59,142 nt of DNA from an uncultured Pelagibacteraceae bacterium (GTDB lineage Bacteria > Pseudomonadota > Alphaproteobacteria > Pelagibacterales > AG-422-B15), in NCBI GenBank assembly GCA_902544525.1, contig CACCCN010000005.1:1-59142 (forward strand), in the 5' to 3' direction. Under the pieces are notes generated by a model. It was given only the letters and a program-made list of their open reading frames with translations, did not search any database and had not been told where the DNA came from. Both the position numbers and the translations under genes were made by a program. Of this stretch, positions 36,105-44,746 are shown one piece after another; position 1 is the first letter of the stretch; every line of letters starts with the position of its first letter.

Positions 36105-36790
36105 TGCGTCCTAAAATCTTAATCATTGAAGATGAATTATCTTTAGTTGAATTAATATCGTATAATTTAGTAAAAAATGGATACGATGTTGATGTTGCTA
36201 ATGACGGTGAGGTTGCATTGGATAAGATATTTGGAGACGTGAAGTATGATTTAGTACTCCTAGATTGGATGTTGCCACATATTTCTGGCCTTGAATTGTG
36301 CAGAAGAATTCGAAAAGATAAATCAATAAAAAATATCCCCCTTATAATGATTACTGCAAAAGGTGAAGAAGAAGATAAGATCAGAGCATTTGAAAATGAA
36401 ATAGATGATTATATCACTAAACCATTTTCGATTAATGAGTTGGTTGCTAGAGTAAAGGCTGTTCTGAAAAGATTAAGACCTATTTTTTACAATGAAGTAT
36501 TAACCTATCAAGGTATTACACTAGATGCTGCTACCCATAGAGTATCAAGAGATGGAGAAGATATTAGACTTGGTCCAACAGAATTTAATTTATTAAGATT
36601 TTTGATGGAAAATCAAGGCAGAGTCTTTTCAAGACAACAATTACTAGATCATGTTTGGACTACAAGTCCCTATGTTGAGCCAAGAACGGTTGATGTTCAC
36701 ATTAGAAGATTGAGAAAATCTCTAAACGATGGTAATAAGTTAGATCCTATAAGAACAATTCGTTCAGCAGGCTATTCACTTGGTGCGTAA
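36104..36790 (+). CDS. phoB: Phosphate regulon response regulator PhoB
   Basis: 228-aa OmpR-family regulator. The receiver has acidic pocket Glu9-Asp10, phospho-acceptor Asp54 in LVLLDWMLPH and Lys in DDYITKPFS. The DNA-binding winged helix has GPTEFNLLRFLMENQGRVFSRQQLLDHVW and the VDVHIRRLRKSL recognition helix typical of PhoB. I take the ATG at 36104, which overlaps the phoU stop by one base, over an upstream in-frame TTG. PhoB should bind the 11-bp-phased arrays in this window. Confidence 0.95.
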   Translation: MRPKILIIEDELSLVELISYNLVKNGYDVDVANDGEVALDKIFGDVKYDLVLLDWMLPHISGLELCRRIRKDKSIKNIPLIMITAKGEEEDKIRAFENEIDDYITKPFSINELVARVKAVLKRLRPIFYNEVLTYQGITLDAATHRVSRDGEDIRLGPTEFNLLRFLMENQGRVFSRQQLLDHVWTTSPYVEPRTVDVHIRRLRKSLNDGNKLDPIRTIRSAGYSLGA

Positions 36791-36792
36791 AT

Positions 36793-37215
36793 ATGAAAAA
36801 TGTTCTTTATTTATGTACTCAAAATTCTGCAAGAAGCATCATAGCGGAAGCAATAACTAATTATAAGTACTCAAATTATTTAAGAGGCTTTAGTGCAGGA
36901 AGTAATCCATCTGGAATAATTAATCCGATGACAATTCAGATATTGGATGAATTAAAAATACCGGTTGATAATCTTTACAGCAAAAGTTGGGAAAAATTTA
37001 CTCAGAGCAGTAAACCAATAATGGATTATGTAGTAACTGTTTGTCATCAAGCATCAAAGGAAGTGTGCCCTGTCTGGCCAGGAGCTCCTAAAACATTTCA
37101 TTTTAATATTGAAGATCCTGTCAACAAAGAAGATCCATCTCAACAAGACATAAATAAGTTTCATAGCACTTATCACTACATTGATAAATTAATACAAGAA
37201 AACTTGCTTAAATAA
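36793..37215 (+). CDS. arsC: Arsenate reductase ArsC, low-molecular-weight phosphatase type
   Basis: 140-aa LMW-PTP-fold arsenate reductase. The P-loop LCTQNSARS gives nucleophile Cys8 and Arg14. The redox cysteines lie in VTVCHQASKEVCPVWPG, a pattern of thioredoxin- or glutathione-linked ArsC. It reduces arsenate to arsenite. It begins 2 bp after phoB and ends 1 bp before the aquaporin, so it belongs to the phosphate operon. This placement fits the fact that arsenate enters through phosphate transporters. Confidence 0.9.
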   Translation: MKNVLYLCTQNSARSIIAEAITNYKYSNYLRGFSAGSNPSGIINPMTIQILDELKIPVDNLYSKSWEKFTQSSKPIMDYVVTVCHQASKEVCPVWPGAPKTFHFNIEDPVNKEDPSQQDINKFHSTYHYIDKLIQENLLK

Positions 37216-37216
37216 A

Positions 37217-37855
37217 ATGCCTCAAAAAATACTTTCTGAATATCTGGGTACACTCTTACTTGTTTTCTCGGTAGTCGGATCAGGGATAATGGCCGAAAAT
37301 CTATCTCCTACAAATGAAGGTATTGTATTGCTGGCTAATGCAATAGCAACAGGAGCAATGCTTTACGTGACAATATCAATATTTGGTCCTATATCTGGAG
37401 CTCACTTTAATCCAGTTGTTACACTTTATTTTAGATTAAAATCAGATATTAATAACTTAACGATGATATTATTTATCATTTTTCAACTAGTGGGTGGTAC
37501 TTCTGGTGTCATTTTAGCAAATTATATTTTTGACGATTTATTTATTGAATTTTCAACTAAAGAAAGAACAGGAATTAATATTCATGTCTCTGAAGTGGTT
37601 GCAACAATAGGCTTATTAATTACAATTGTGCTTACACTGAAGGCAAAAAGAGATCCAGCAATAGCGGTAGCTTTATATATAACTGGGGCTTATTGGTTCA
37701 CATCTTCAACATCATTTGCCAATCCAGCTGTCACATTCAGTAGATCATTCACCAACACATTTACCGGTATAGATCCACAGAACGTGTTGATGTTTATTTT
37801 TATGCAATTAATTGGTCTCTTGCTTGCATACTTTATTCTTCGGTTTTACGATTAA
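37217..37855 (+). CDS. aqpS: Aquaglyceroporin-like MIP channel, likely arsenite efflux (AqpS-like)
   Basis: 212-aa MIP family channel with the two pore motifs SGAHFNPVVTL (NPV variant of NPA) and SFANPAVTFSRSF (NPA). It has six membrane segments. It follows arsC by one base. In Sinorhizobium meliloti AqpS forms an arsenite exit channel next to arsC, and a similar route is the best inference here: arsenate in by Pst, reduced by ArsC, arsenite out by this channel. The end abuts the convergent phnM gene with no gap. The symbol is by analogy. Confidence 0.85.
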   Translation: MPQKILSEYLGTLLLVFSVVGSGIMAENLSPTNEGIVLLANAIATGAMLYVTISIFGPISGAHFNPVVTLYFRLKSDINNLTMILFIIFQLVGGTSGVILANYIFDDLFIEFSTKERTGINIHVSEVVATIGLLITIVLTLKAKRDPAIAVALYITGAYWFTSSTSFANPAVTFSRSFTNTFTGIDPQNVLMFIFMQLIGLLLAYFILRFYD

Positions 37856-38998
37856 TTATATCGCTTGTCCTGATACCCAAACTTTTTTTACTATTGGTAA
37901 ATTGTTATAAATACTGAAACTAACTAGATCCGCCTTCATTTCGCATTGTATACTACCTCGGTCTAGAAGCTTTGTAGCTATTGCTGGGTTTCTTGAAATT
38001 GAGGCAATTGCTTTTGGCATATTACCAGACTCTAGCCCCCATTTGACAGCTGATGAAAGTAGGGATGACGGGATATAGTCTGAACTAAAAATATCAAGGC
38101 AATTTTCGTCTATGAGTTCTTGAGCTGAAATATTTCCAGAATGTGACCCACCTCTCATTAAATTTGGTGAACCCATGATAATTTTCATGCCTTTTTTTTG
38201 AGATTCTTTTGCTGCTTCGATTGTTGTTGGAAATTCTGCTATTGAAACTCCTAGATTTTTTGAACTTAATACATCTTCTATAGTAGTGTCATCATGACTT
38301 GCAAGAACACATTGAAATCTCATTTGTGCTTCAGATATTTTTTTTATATGTATTTCACTATTTTTTGACTGCAGTGCTTTTAATTTAGAGAAGTGATTTT
38401 CCATTTCTTCATCAGATAGTTGATATTTACCTGCTAAATATTCCTTATATTTATCTGTATTTCTAAATTGTCTTTGTCCCGGTGTATGGTCCATGATGCT
38501 TATCATTTTAACGTTGCTTGATTCGTTAAACTCATCAAGTTCATTTGCTAACGTTTCAGATGCGGTTTCAGCACGCAAGTGAATATAATGGTCAATTTTA
38601 AAAAGTTTATTTTTTTTTAAAGTTGAAATTTGGTCAGCTGTTGCTTTAGCATATTTTTTATATTCACCTTGAAGGTTCCCTTTTGGTATCGATCCAACTC
38701 TAAGTGCATCAAATACTGTGGTTATACCGACGGAAGACAATTCCCTATCATGAGCAAGCAATGCGTTTATAATTGGCCATTCTACTTTTGGCCTGGGTGT
38801 TAAATGCCTTTCGATGTTGTCTGTATGAAGTTCGATTAAACCAGGAATTAAGTAATTATTATTTAAATCGAAAGCAGAATTTCCTGTATAATTTCCTTTA
38901 CTTATATCCTTTATTATACCGTTTGCAATGTAAACATGGCCCATAAAAGATTCGTCCGGGCAGACTATATGAGCATTTTTTATTACAAATTTATTCAT
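37856..38998 (-). CDS. phnM: Alpha-D-ribose 1-methylphosphonate 5-triphosphate diphosphatase PhnM
   Basis: 380-aa amidohydrolase-fold enzyme of C-P lyase. It removes pyrophosphate from the ribosyl triphosphate intermediate so that PhnJ can act. Diagnostic motifs are IPGLIELHTDNIERHLTPRP near residue 50, SIMDHTPGQRQF near 167, LASHDDTT near 235 and DIFSSDYIPSSLL near 305. It lies on the minus strand beyond DUF1045 and phnN, separate from the phnG-N run, so it has its own promoter in the 49-bp gap. Confidence 0.95.
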   Translation of the reverse strand: MNKFVIKNAHIVCPDESFMGHVYIANGIIKDISKGNYTGNSAFDLNNNYLIPGLIELHTDNIERHLTPRPKVEWPIINALLAHDRELSSVGITTVFDALRVGSIPKGNLQGEYKKYAKATADQISTLKKNKLFKIDHYIHLRAETASETLANELDEFNESSNVKMISIMDHTPGQRQFRNTDKYKEYLAGKYQLSDEEMENHFSKLKALQSKNSEIHIKKISEAQMRFQCVLASHDDTTIEDVLSSKNLGVSIAEFPTTIEAAKESQKKGMKIIMGSPNLMRGGSHSGNISAQELIDENCLDIFSSDYIPSSLLSSAVKWGLESGNMPKAIASISRNPAIATKLLDRGSIQCEMKADLVSFSIYNNLPIVKKVWVSGQAI

Positions 38999-39047
38999 AT
39001 TTATTTAACAAGATATTACTAATTTATTAGATTATTGTTAAAATATT

Positions 39048-39764
39048 ATGACTAATTACAAAAGAGTGGCAATTTACTTTTTGCCTAAAAAAAACTCTAG
39101 CTTAGAAAACTTCGGGAAAAACCTTCTAGGTAGAGATATCAATAAAAAGAGAAAAATTTCACTAACAAGACGTCAAAAATATTTTATTAACAGACGCTTT
39201 ACATACTTTGATGAGCTTAAAGATTATTGTGAAAAGCCAGCAAAGTATGGGTTTCATGCAACATTAAAGGCACCATTTAGACTTAAAAGAAATGTTAAAA
39301 CAAAAGATTTTTATGATGTTATTAGCTATATAGCAGCACAACATAGTAGATTTAAGATAAAAGGTTTAAAAATTGTTTATAGAAAAAAATTTACTTTCAT
39401 AACGAGCAGAAAAGAAATCAAGTCATTAATAAACCTTGAGAATGATCTTGTTAAACATCTAGATACTTTTAGGGCAGAGCTAAACAAAACAGAAATAAAA
39501 AAAAGGAACCCTGATTCTTTGACTTTTAAGCAAAACAAATATTTAAAAGAGTGGGGGTATCCATTCGTTCTTGATCAATTTAAATTTCATATGACACTAA
39601 TGAACCAAAATAATAATAAATTATCTAACAAACAAAAATTGGAACTAGAAAAATTAATTTACAAAATATCAAACAATTTATTAGAATTTAACGAAATTAG
39701 TTTACTAGGTGAAAATAAAAATGGCTATTTTGAAGAAATAAAAAGGTTTAAATTAAACTTTTAA
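39048..39764 (+). CDS. DUF1045 phosphonate-metabolism protein (2H phosphoesterase type)
   Basis: 238-aa DUF1045/TIGR03223 protein. Two H-x-T motifs, YGFHATLKAPF (near residue 68) and KFHMTLMN (near 178), identify the 2H phosphoesterase fold. Such genes occur with C-P lyase when phnP is missing. PhnP opens the 5-phosphoribosyl 1,2-cyclic phosphate product, and no phnP is visible here, so DUF1045 probably does that job. It is transcribed against both neighbours, overlapping the phnN end by 17 bp. Confidence 0.87.
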   Translation: MTNYKRVAIYFLPKKNSSLENFGKNLLGRDINKKRKISLTRRQKYFINRRFTYFDELKDYCEKPAKYGFHATLKAPFRLKRNVKTKDFYDVISYIAAQHSRFKIKGLKIVYRKKFTFITSRKEIKSLINLENDLVKHLDTFRAELNKTEIKKRNPDSLTFKQNKYLKEWGYPFVLDQFKFHMTLMNQNNNKLSNKQKLELEKLIYKISNNLLEFNEISLLGENKNGYFEEIKRFKLNF

Positions 39765-40299
39765 TCAGTGCAGTTAAATTCTTAATACCTTGATCAATAC
39801 TGTTATTATTTTCTACAAATTTTGTACTTATTGGTAAATTATAATTTCCTCTTTTTATTCGAGAGTTGATTTCAAATTCGTTTTCTCTTTTTCTATCAAT
39901 AATTCGTTGACTTATTAAATTACTAGTAGCATTTATGTGTATAACGATAGAAGAGGATATATCATTTAATATATTATTTATATATTCTCTAGAGCCAGCA
40001 AATATTATGTTTTTCCCATCTTTAAGATCATCAATTGCATCTTTGTGAATACCATAATTGCAATTATTTGCATTCCATGTTGTACAAAATAAATTTTCAC
40101 TCTTCATTTGTGTAAATATTTCTTCATCAATGGGGTTGTAGACTTCATTAATATCTATTTTAGTTCTTGTAATGTATCTTTTGATCGCCTTTAAGTTATC
40201 GATATTTTTACAGGCTCCATTTATAAGGGTGTTTTTACCAGATCCTGATGGACCTAAGACGATAAAAGCCTTGCCGTTTCTTTTAATGCTTTGTTTCAA
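39748..40299 (-). CDS. phnN: Ribose 1,5-bisphosphate phosphokinase PhnN
   Basis: 183-aa guanylate-kinase-like enzyme. The P-loop is IVLGPSGSGKNTLING. It phosphorylates ribose 1,5-bisphosphate to PRPP, letting the sugar part of C-P lyase substrates be reused. KAIKRYITRTKIDINEVY and TTWNANNCNYGI match the substrate region of PhnN. It overlaps phnL by 17 bp and is the last gene of the phnGHIJKLN run. Confidence 0.92.
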   Translation of the reverse strand: MKQSIKRNGKAFIVLGPSGSGKNTLINGACKNIDNLKAIKRYITRTKIDINEVYNPIDEEIFTQMKSENLFCTTWNANNCNYGIHKDAIDDLKDGKNIIFAGSREYINNILNDISSSIVIHINATSNLISQRIIDRKRENEFEINSRIKRGNYNLPISTKFVENNNSIDQGIKNLTALIKSLI

Positions 40300-40957
40300 T
40301 GTTTAGATCAATCTCTCTTACATTCAGCTTTTTTCGAGAATATTCGTCATGAAAAATTCCGATAATTGATACGCCTCTATTAGACTTCGCTTTAATTAAA
40401 TTTATAATTATATCACGATTTTTACTGTCAAGACTTGCAGTTGGCTCATCAAGTAACAAGTAAGGAAGGTCTTTTATAAAACCTCTTGCGATATTAATTC
40501 TCTGTTGCTCGCCCCCAGAAAAAGTTAGCGGAGATAAGTGCCACAAATTTTTCTCAATATTTAAGTCCTTTAAAAGTTTTATTGATTTTTTATACGCATT
40601 ATTCTTATTATCACCTGAATTTAATAATGGCTCCATTATTACATCTAAAGCAGAAATACGGGGTATCACTTTTAAAAATTGGCTTACATACCCAATTGAA
40701 GTTTTTCTAAGTTTAAGTATTTCCTGAGCTGATAGAGTGGCAATATTTTTATTATTTATAATTATAGCTCCCTTATCAATTATATAACTTCCATAAATCA
40801 TTTTTAAAATACTTGATTTACCTACGCCTGATGGTCCTTTAAGGGCTACAATTTCACCTGGCTCAACCTTAAAATTTAAATTTTTAAAAACTGTTATCTT
40901 TGCGTTATTTTGGTTAAATAAAGTAAACGATTTATTAACTTTTTTTACCTCAATCAT
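40283..40957 (-). CDS. phnL: C-P lyase accessory ATP-binding protein PhnL
   Basis: 224-aa ABC-type ATPase without a permease partner, part of the C-P lyase set. Walker A is LKGPSGVGKSSILKMIYG, signature LTFSGGEQQRINIARG, Walker B LPYLLLDEPTASLD. The Q-loop region VSQFLKVIPRISALDVI matches PhnL. PhnK and PhnL associate with the PhnGHIJ core and are needed for activity in vivo. One base separates it from phnK. Confidence 0.93.
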   Translation of the reverse strand: MIEVKKVNKSFTLFNQNNAKITVFKNLNFKVEPGEIVALKGPSGVGKSSILKMIYGSYIIDKGAIIINNKNIATLSAQEILKLRKTSIGYVSQFLKVIPRISALDVIMEPLLNSGDNKNNAYKKSIKLLKDLNIEKNLWHLSPLTFSGGEQQRINIARGFIKDLPYLLLDEPTASLDSKNRDIIINLIKAKSNRGVSIIGIFHDEYSRKKLNVREIDLNIETKH

Positions 40958-40958
40958 A

Positions 40959-41729
40959 TTAAACGTGTAACACCGAACTTACTAATAGCTGTGTATATTC
41001 TTGTTGAGGATCTTCAAGTACCTGATCACTTAAACCAGACTCGATTACAGCACCGTTTTTCATAACAATCATTTTATCCGCAAGTAATCTGATAACGGCT
41101 AAGTCATGTGATACAATAATTACTGTAAGGTTCAATTCATTAACAAGTGATCTTACCAAATCAAGAACACGAGCTTGAACTGATACATCTAGCCCACCAG
41201 TTGGCTCATCCATAAAAATAACATTTGGGCTTGTTATTAAATTTTTTGCTATTTGAAGTCTTTGAAGCATTCCACCTGAGAAAGTAATGGGAAGATCATC
41301 AATTCTATTTTTGTCTATTTCAACTTTATTCATCCATTTTGTTGCTAAGCTTCTTATATTTCCATAATGTCTATTGCCAACAGACATTAATTTTTCGCCT
41401 ATATTACCACCTGCTGATACATTTAATCTTAATCCGTCACGCGGGTTCTGATGAACAAAAGCTAAATCTGTTCTAATAAATTTTCTTTTTTCTGACTCTG
41501 ATATATTTAAAAAGTCGGTTTCTTTGTTGTTAATATTGAAAATTATTTTTCCTCTATCAGGCTCAAGATTCCCTGATAAGCAGTTAATTAATGTTGTTTT
41601 ACCGGAACCAGACTCACCGACAATGCCCAATACCTCACCTGGATATAGTGACATTGAAATATTTTTACATCCAACAATATTATCATAAGATTTGCTTAAA
41701 TTTGTAACGTTTAAAAGAGGGCTTATCAT
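40959..41729 (-). CDS. phnK: C-P lyase subunit PhnK (ABC ATPase)
   Basis: 256-aa ATPase that docks on PhnJ in the C-P lyase complex. Walker A is IVGESGSGKTTLINCL, the phn-specific FVHQNPRDGLRLNVSAGGNIGEKL region follows, signature TFSGGMLQRLQIAKN, and Walker B NVIFMDEPTGGLD. It overlaps phnJ by 4 bp. Length is normal. Confidence 0.95.
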   Translation of the reverse strand: MISPLLNVTNLSKSYDNIVGCKNISMSLYPGEVLGIVGESGSGKTTLINCLSGNLEPDRGKIIFNINNKETDFLNISESEKRKFIRTDLAFVHQNPRDGLRLNVSAGGNIGEKLMSVGNRHYGNIRSLATKWMNKVEIDKNRIDDLPITFSGGMLQRLQIAKNLITSPNVIFMDEPTGGLDVSVQARVLDLVRSLVNELNLTVIIVSHDLAVIRLLADKMIVMKNGAVIESGLSDQVLEDPQQEYTQLLVSSVLHV

Positions 41730-42616
41730 TTGTTTTTTCTTTTATTACAAAAATCGGTATCTGAGCAAATAAAAGATTTATTTCCCGCATCATCAACAAT
41801 AATCTCATCTAAATATGTATTCTTTGATCCACAAATATCGCAAGCGTGTTCAGCTTTAAATGGGTCAAATGGGTAGTCTTCAAAGTCGAGACTTTTAACT
41901 TTTGTATATGGTGGAATAGCATAAATTCTTTGTTCTCTTCCAGCGCCAAATAGCTGTATCGCTGGTGAGTTATTCATTTTAGGATTATCAAATTTTGGTA
42001 TTGGGGATGGATCCATTATATAACGATCATTAGTTTTTACAGGATAAGCGTAAGCGGTTTCAATATGCCCATTTTTTGATATATCTTCATAGAGTTTTAC
42101 GTGCATTGCGCCATATTCGGAAAGTGAGTGCATTTTTATTGTTTCAGATATTTTAGGTTCTAGAAAGGCCAAGGGTTCAGGGATGGGTACCTGATAAACA
42201 AATATTTGTTTCTTTTTTAATGGTGTTTCTGGAATTCTATGTCTAGTTTGTATCAGTGTTGCTTTTTCAGTAATTTCTGTAGTTTTAATATTTGAAGTTT
42301 TTTTGAAAAAATTTCTTATTGATACAGCGTTGGTAGTATCGTCAGCTCCCTGATCTATTATTTTCAAAGTGTCTCTTTTTGTTAAGCAACTTGCAGTGAC
42401 TTGGACTCCACCCGTACCCCATCCATAGGGCATAGGCATTTCTCTAGAGGCAAAAGGAACTTGATAACCTGGAATACATAAAGCTTTAATTATTGCACGC
42501 CTTATCATTTTTTTTGTATTCTCATCCAGATACGCAAAATTGTATTCTTGATCAAAAGGCAGACCTTTGTCTACTTTGAAATCTTTAATCTTAATTACGT
42601 TATTTGTTTTTCTCAT
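41726..42616 (-). CDS. phnJ: C-P lyase radical SAM subunit PhnJ
   Basis: About 296-aa catalytic subunit that cleaves the carbon-phosphorus bond with a radical. The C-terminal cysteines follow the spacing C-x2-C-x21-C-x5-C (CDICG ... FICSDTDFC), matching the iron-sulfur and catalytic cysteines of E. coli PhnJ. The N-terminal GYQVPFASREMPMPYGWG is diagnostic. The frame extends to 42667, but the ATG at 42616 (MRKTNNVIKIKDF), overlapping phnI by 17 bp, is the sensible start. Confidence 0.96.
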   Translation of the reverse strand: MRKTNNVIKIKDFKVDKGLPFDQEYNFAYLDENTKKMIRRAIIKALCIPGYQVPFASREMPMPYGWGTGGVQVTASCLTKRDTLKIIDQGADDTTNAVSIRNFFKKTSNIKTTEITEKATLIQTRHRIPETPLKKKQIFVYQVPIPEPLAFLEPKISETIKMHSLSEYGAMHVKLYEDISKNGHIETAYAYPVKTNDRYIMDPSPIPKFDNPKMNNSPAIQLFGAGREQRIYAIPPYTKVKSLDFEDYPFDPFKAEHACDICGSKNTYLDEIIVDDAGNKSFICSDTDFCNKRKNK

Positions 42617-43670
42617 ACTCTTTACGAATTCTTCTAACCAATTCCAGCTCTGATTGAAAATCAACATAATGGGGTAACTTTAAATGTTCCAAAAACCCAG
42701 TTGCCTGTATATTATCACAATGTGACAATACAAATTCCTCATCCTGAGCAGGGGCTCCGACAAACTCTTCACCAATTTCTTTCCACCTTAATGCCCTATC
42801 GACCAGGGCCATTGACACTGCCTTTCTTTCTAATTGACCAAATGTCAATCCATATCCACGCGTAAATTGTGCGGGTGTTTTTTTGCTTCCTTGAAATTGA
42901 TTTACACTCTCGCACTCAGTAACAATTATTTCTGCAATATCGATCTCAATGTCCAATTCTGGAATGTTGTATTTTACTTTTACATAGCCAATTCTTAATT
43001 CACCTACAAAGGCATGATTTCTAGCGTAGCCTCTTTGAGTTGAATAAGCTAAAGCAAGAAGAAATCCTTCATCGGCCCTAGAAAGTGATTGTAATCTCTC
43101 ACTTCTATTAGCTGGAAACTCAAGTGGATTTCTTGTAATGTCTTTTGGCTGATAATTATTATCTTTTTCTTTTTGAATAAGGCCTTCTTTATTTAAAAAT
43201 CTCAGTACGTGAGGTATTTTTTCCTTTAATACTTTTCGTTTTTCTGCCTTAGGTATATTGCCTTCAGCCAGTAAGCTAAAATCTAAAAGTCTATGTGTAT
43301 AATCAAATGTAGGCCCCAACTTTTGTTTTCCGGGAATATCTTTATAAGTTGCTGAGATTCTTCTCATGCATACCATATCTTCTGTTTTAATAGGGCGGGA
43401 TGTTCCAAATCTTGGTAAAGTTGTACGATACGCCCTGATTAAGAAGATGGCTTCAATAAGGTCACCTCTTGATTGTTTTATGGCGAGAGCTGCAAGATCA
43501 GTATCATATAACGATCCTTCTGACATGACCCTTTCAACACACAATGTTAACTGTTCTTTAATTTGCTCAATTTCCAGGTTGGGAACATTAACATCACCCC
43601 TCCTAATTTCTGAAAGCCAATTATGGGCATTTTCAATTGCTTTTTCACCACCTTTGACAGCTACATACAT
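42600..43670 (-). CDS. phnI: C-P lyase subunit PhnI
   Basis: 356-aa core subunit of C-P lyase. PhnI displaces adenine from ATP to join ribose triphosphate to the phosphonate, with PhnG and PhnH. The N-terminus MYVAVKGGEKAIENAHNWL is diagnostic, as are ECESVNQFQGSKKTPAQFTRGYGLTFGQ-like segments late in the protein (QFTRGYGLTFGQNE in homologs) and LSHCDNIQATGFLEHLKLPHYVDFQ. Lies 5 bp after phnH. Confidence 0.96.
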   Translation of the reverse strand: MYVAVKGGEKAIENAHNWLSEIRRGDVNVPNLEIEQIKEQLTLCVERVMSEGSLYDTDLAALAIKQSRGDLIEAIFLIRAYRTTLPRFGTSRPIKTEDMVCMRRISATYKDIPGKQKLGPTFDYTHRLLDFSLLAEGNIPKAEKRKVLKEKIPHVLRFLNKEGLIQKEKDNNYQPKDITRNPLEFPANRSERLQSLSRADEGFLLALAYSTQRGYARNHAFVGELRIGYVKVKYNIPELDIEIDIAEIIVTECESVNQFQGSKKTPAQFTRGYGLTFGQLERKAVSMALVDRALRWKEIGEEFVGAPAQDEEFVLSHCDNIQATGFLEHLKLPHYVDFQSELELVRRIRKEYEKNK

Positions 43671-43675
43671 AGAAA

Positions 43676-44230
43676 TTATCCTTTCTTTTTAATTTTTATT
43701 GATCTTGGAATGCAAAAAAAATTGCTTTTATTGGTAAAATAGAAATCTATGCCAAGGGGGAAGGAGTTATTCACATCACTTATTTTATTCGCATGTGGTA
43801 AGTAGATATCTTTGCTACCTCTGACACCGGGTCCCGAAATACTTACATTGTCTGATTTAAATGGTGTCTCAATGATTAATGTACATGATCTATCCGGAAA
43901 TTCGTCTGATCCTCTAGAGAATTCTGTGAGGGGCAACATGTCACTGAAAGTACCTATTGCAAAATTTGCAAATTTTTTATCTACTATTTCAGAATTTGTA
44001 TGAAAGGTTATCCAATCTCTTAAGGATTTAGTATCAAATGATTTTCCAATATAAATCATACTAGTGTGATCGCACATAGTGGATAAAATAGAAGCTGACG
44101 ATGTAGAGATTTGTTTAGGTTTATTTATCTCTAAAAACTTTTCAATTGATCCGGGATAAGAAGTTGCAAATAATATAGCTCTGAATGCATCGGCTTTTAT
44201 AATAGACTCGTTTTCATTTGTATTAATCAT
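43676..44230 (-). CDS. phnH: C-P lyase subunit PhnH
   Basis: About 184-aa structural and catalytic-support subunit of the PhnGHIJ core. FRAILFATSYPGSI at the N-terminus and GTFSDMLPLTEFSRGSDEFPDRSCT and ISGPGVRGSKDIYLPH later match PhnH. I take the ATG at 44230, one base after the phnG stop; an in-frame GTG at 44242 would overlap phnG. Confidence 0.92.
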   Translation of the reverse strand: MINTNENESIIKADAFRAILFATSYPGSIEKFLEINKPKQISTSSASILSTMCDHTSMIYIGKSFDTKSLRDWITFHTNSEIVDKKFANFAIGTFSDMLPLTEFSRGSDEFPDRSCTLIIETPFKSDNVSISGPGVRGSKDIYLPHANKISDVNNSFPLGIDFYFTNKSNFFCIPRSIKIKKKG

Positions 44231-44231
44231 T

Positions 44232-44663
44232 TTAGGTTTCACCTCGCACTAATGTAAAGAAATCTACAGCTGTTGACTCTGATTTTGACATTACATCTTT
44301 TTTTAAATTTTTATCGCTTACAACTAGAGGGTTTATTATATTTTTAATTAAAAGATCTTTTTTATTTGTCTGCATTAAAGCATCGCAAATAGCAACAATT
44401 TCAGCTTTATGTTTATTTCTTCCTTGTACGTATCCGTGTCCAATTTTTCCTTGAGAGGTTTTCAATTGACAACGAGTAATTGTAACTTCACCAAAATTGA
44501 AATTATTTCCCGTTACTCCAATTTTTCCTTGACACATTATACTGCCTATTTCCGGTTTTCTAAGCCATGTGAAATTTACCTCAATACCAAATTTTTTCCA
44601 AAGAGAAATGAGGTGGGCATCATTGCATGTAGCTAATGTACTTAGCCAAAATTTTCTTTCCAT
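44232..44663 (-). CDS. phnG: C-P lyase subunit PhnG
   Basis: 143-aa smallest core subunit. LSTLATCNDAHLISLW, WLRKPEIGSIMCQGKIGVTG and GKIGHGYVQGRNKHKAE are family-typical. First gene of the phnGHIJKLN run, divergent from phnF across an 83-bp gap with repeated TATACAAC motifs and a weak Pho-like box. Regulation by PhnF (substrate) and PhoB (phosphate) is inferred. Confidence 0.94.
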   Translation of the reverse strand: MERKFWLSTLATCNDAHLISLWKKFGIEVNFTWLRKPEIGSIMCQGKIGVTGNNFNFGEVTITRCQLKTSQGKIGHGYVQGRNKHKAEIVAICDALMQTNKKDLLIKNIINPLVVSDKNLKKDVMSKSESTAVDFFTLVRGET

Positions 44664-44670
44664 AACAACC

Positions 44671-44690
44671 TATACAACTATACAACTATA
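44671..44690. repeat. TATACAAC tandem repeat, candidate PhnF operator
   Basis: Two perfect copies of TATACAAC (44671 and 44679) are followed by a partial third, TATAC. On the other strand they read GTTGTATA. The GTATA core resembles the GT-n-TA-n-AC operators of HutC/PhnF-type GntR regulators. The site lies 8-27 bp from the phnG start, suited to repression of the phn operon by the divergent phnF product. Confidence 0.5.
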
Positions 44691-44725
44691 CTATATTAAT
44701 TATTGTGATTCGTTTTAATTTATTT

Positions 44726-44743
44726 ATTAAAATTATGTTACAA
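44726..44743 (-). promoter_or_regulatory. Weak Pho-box-like pair in the phnG-phnF gap
   Basis: On the minus strand TTGTAAC and TTTTAAT are 11 bp apart with a 4-base spacer (44743 to 44726). The first half-site is good and the second poor. It is about 65 bp from phnG and only 3 bp from the phnF start, so binding could activate phnG and also hinder phnF. Confidence 0.35.
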
Positions 44744-44746
44744 TAA

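Noticed and set aside
44701-44720. Plus-strand TTGTGAT as a Pho box for phnF
   Set aside because: The second half-site at 11 bp (TTTAATT) is a poor match and AT-rich sequence gives such hits by chance.
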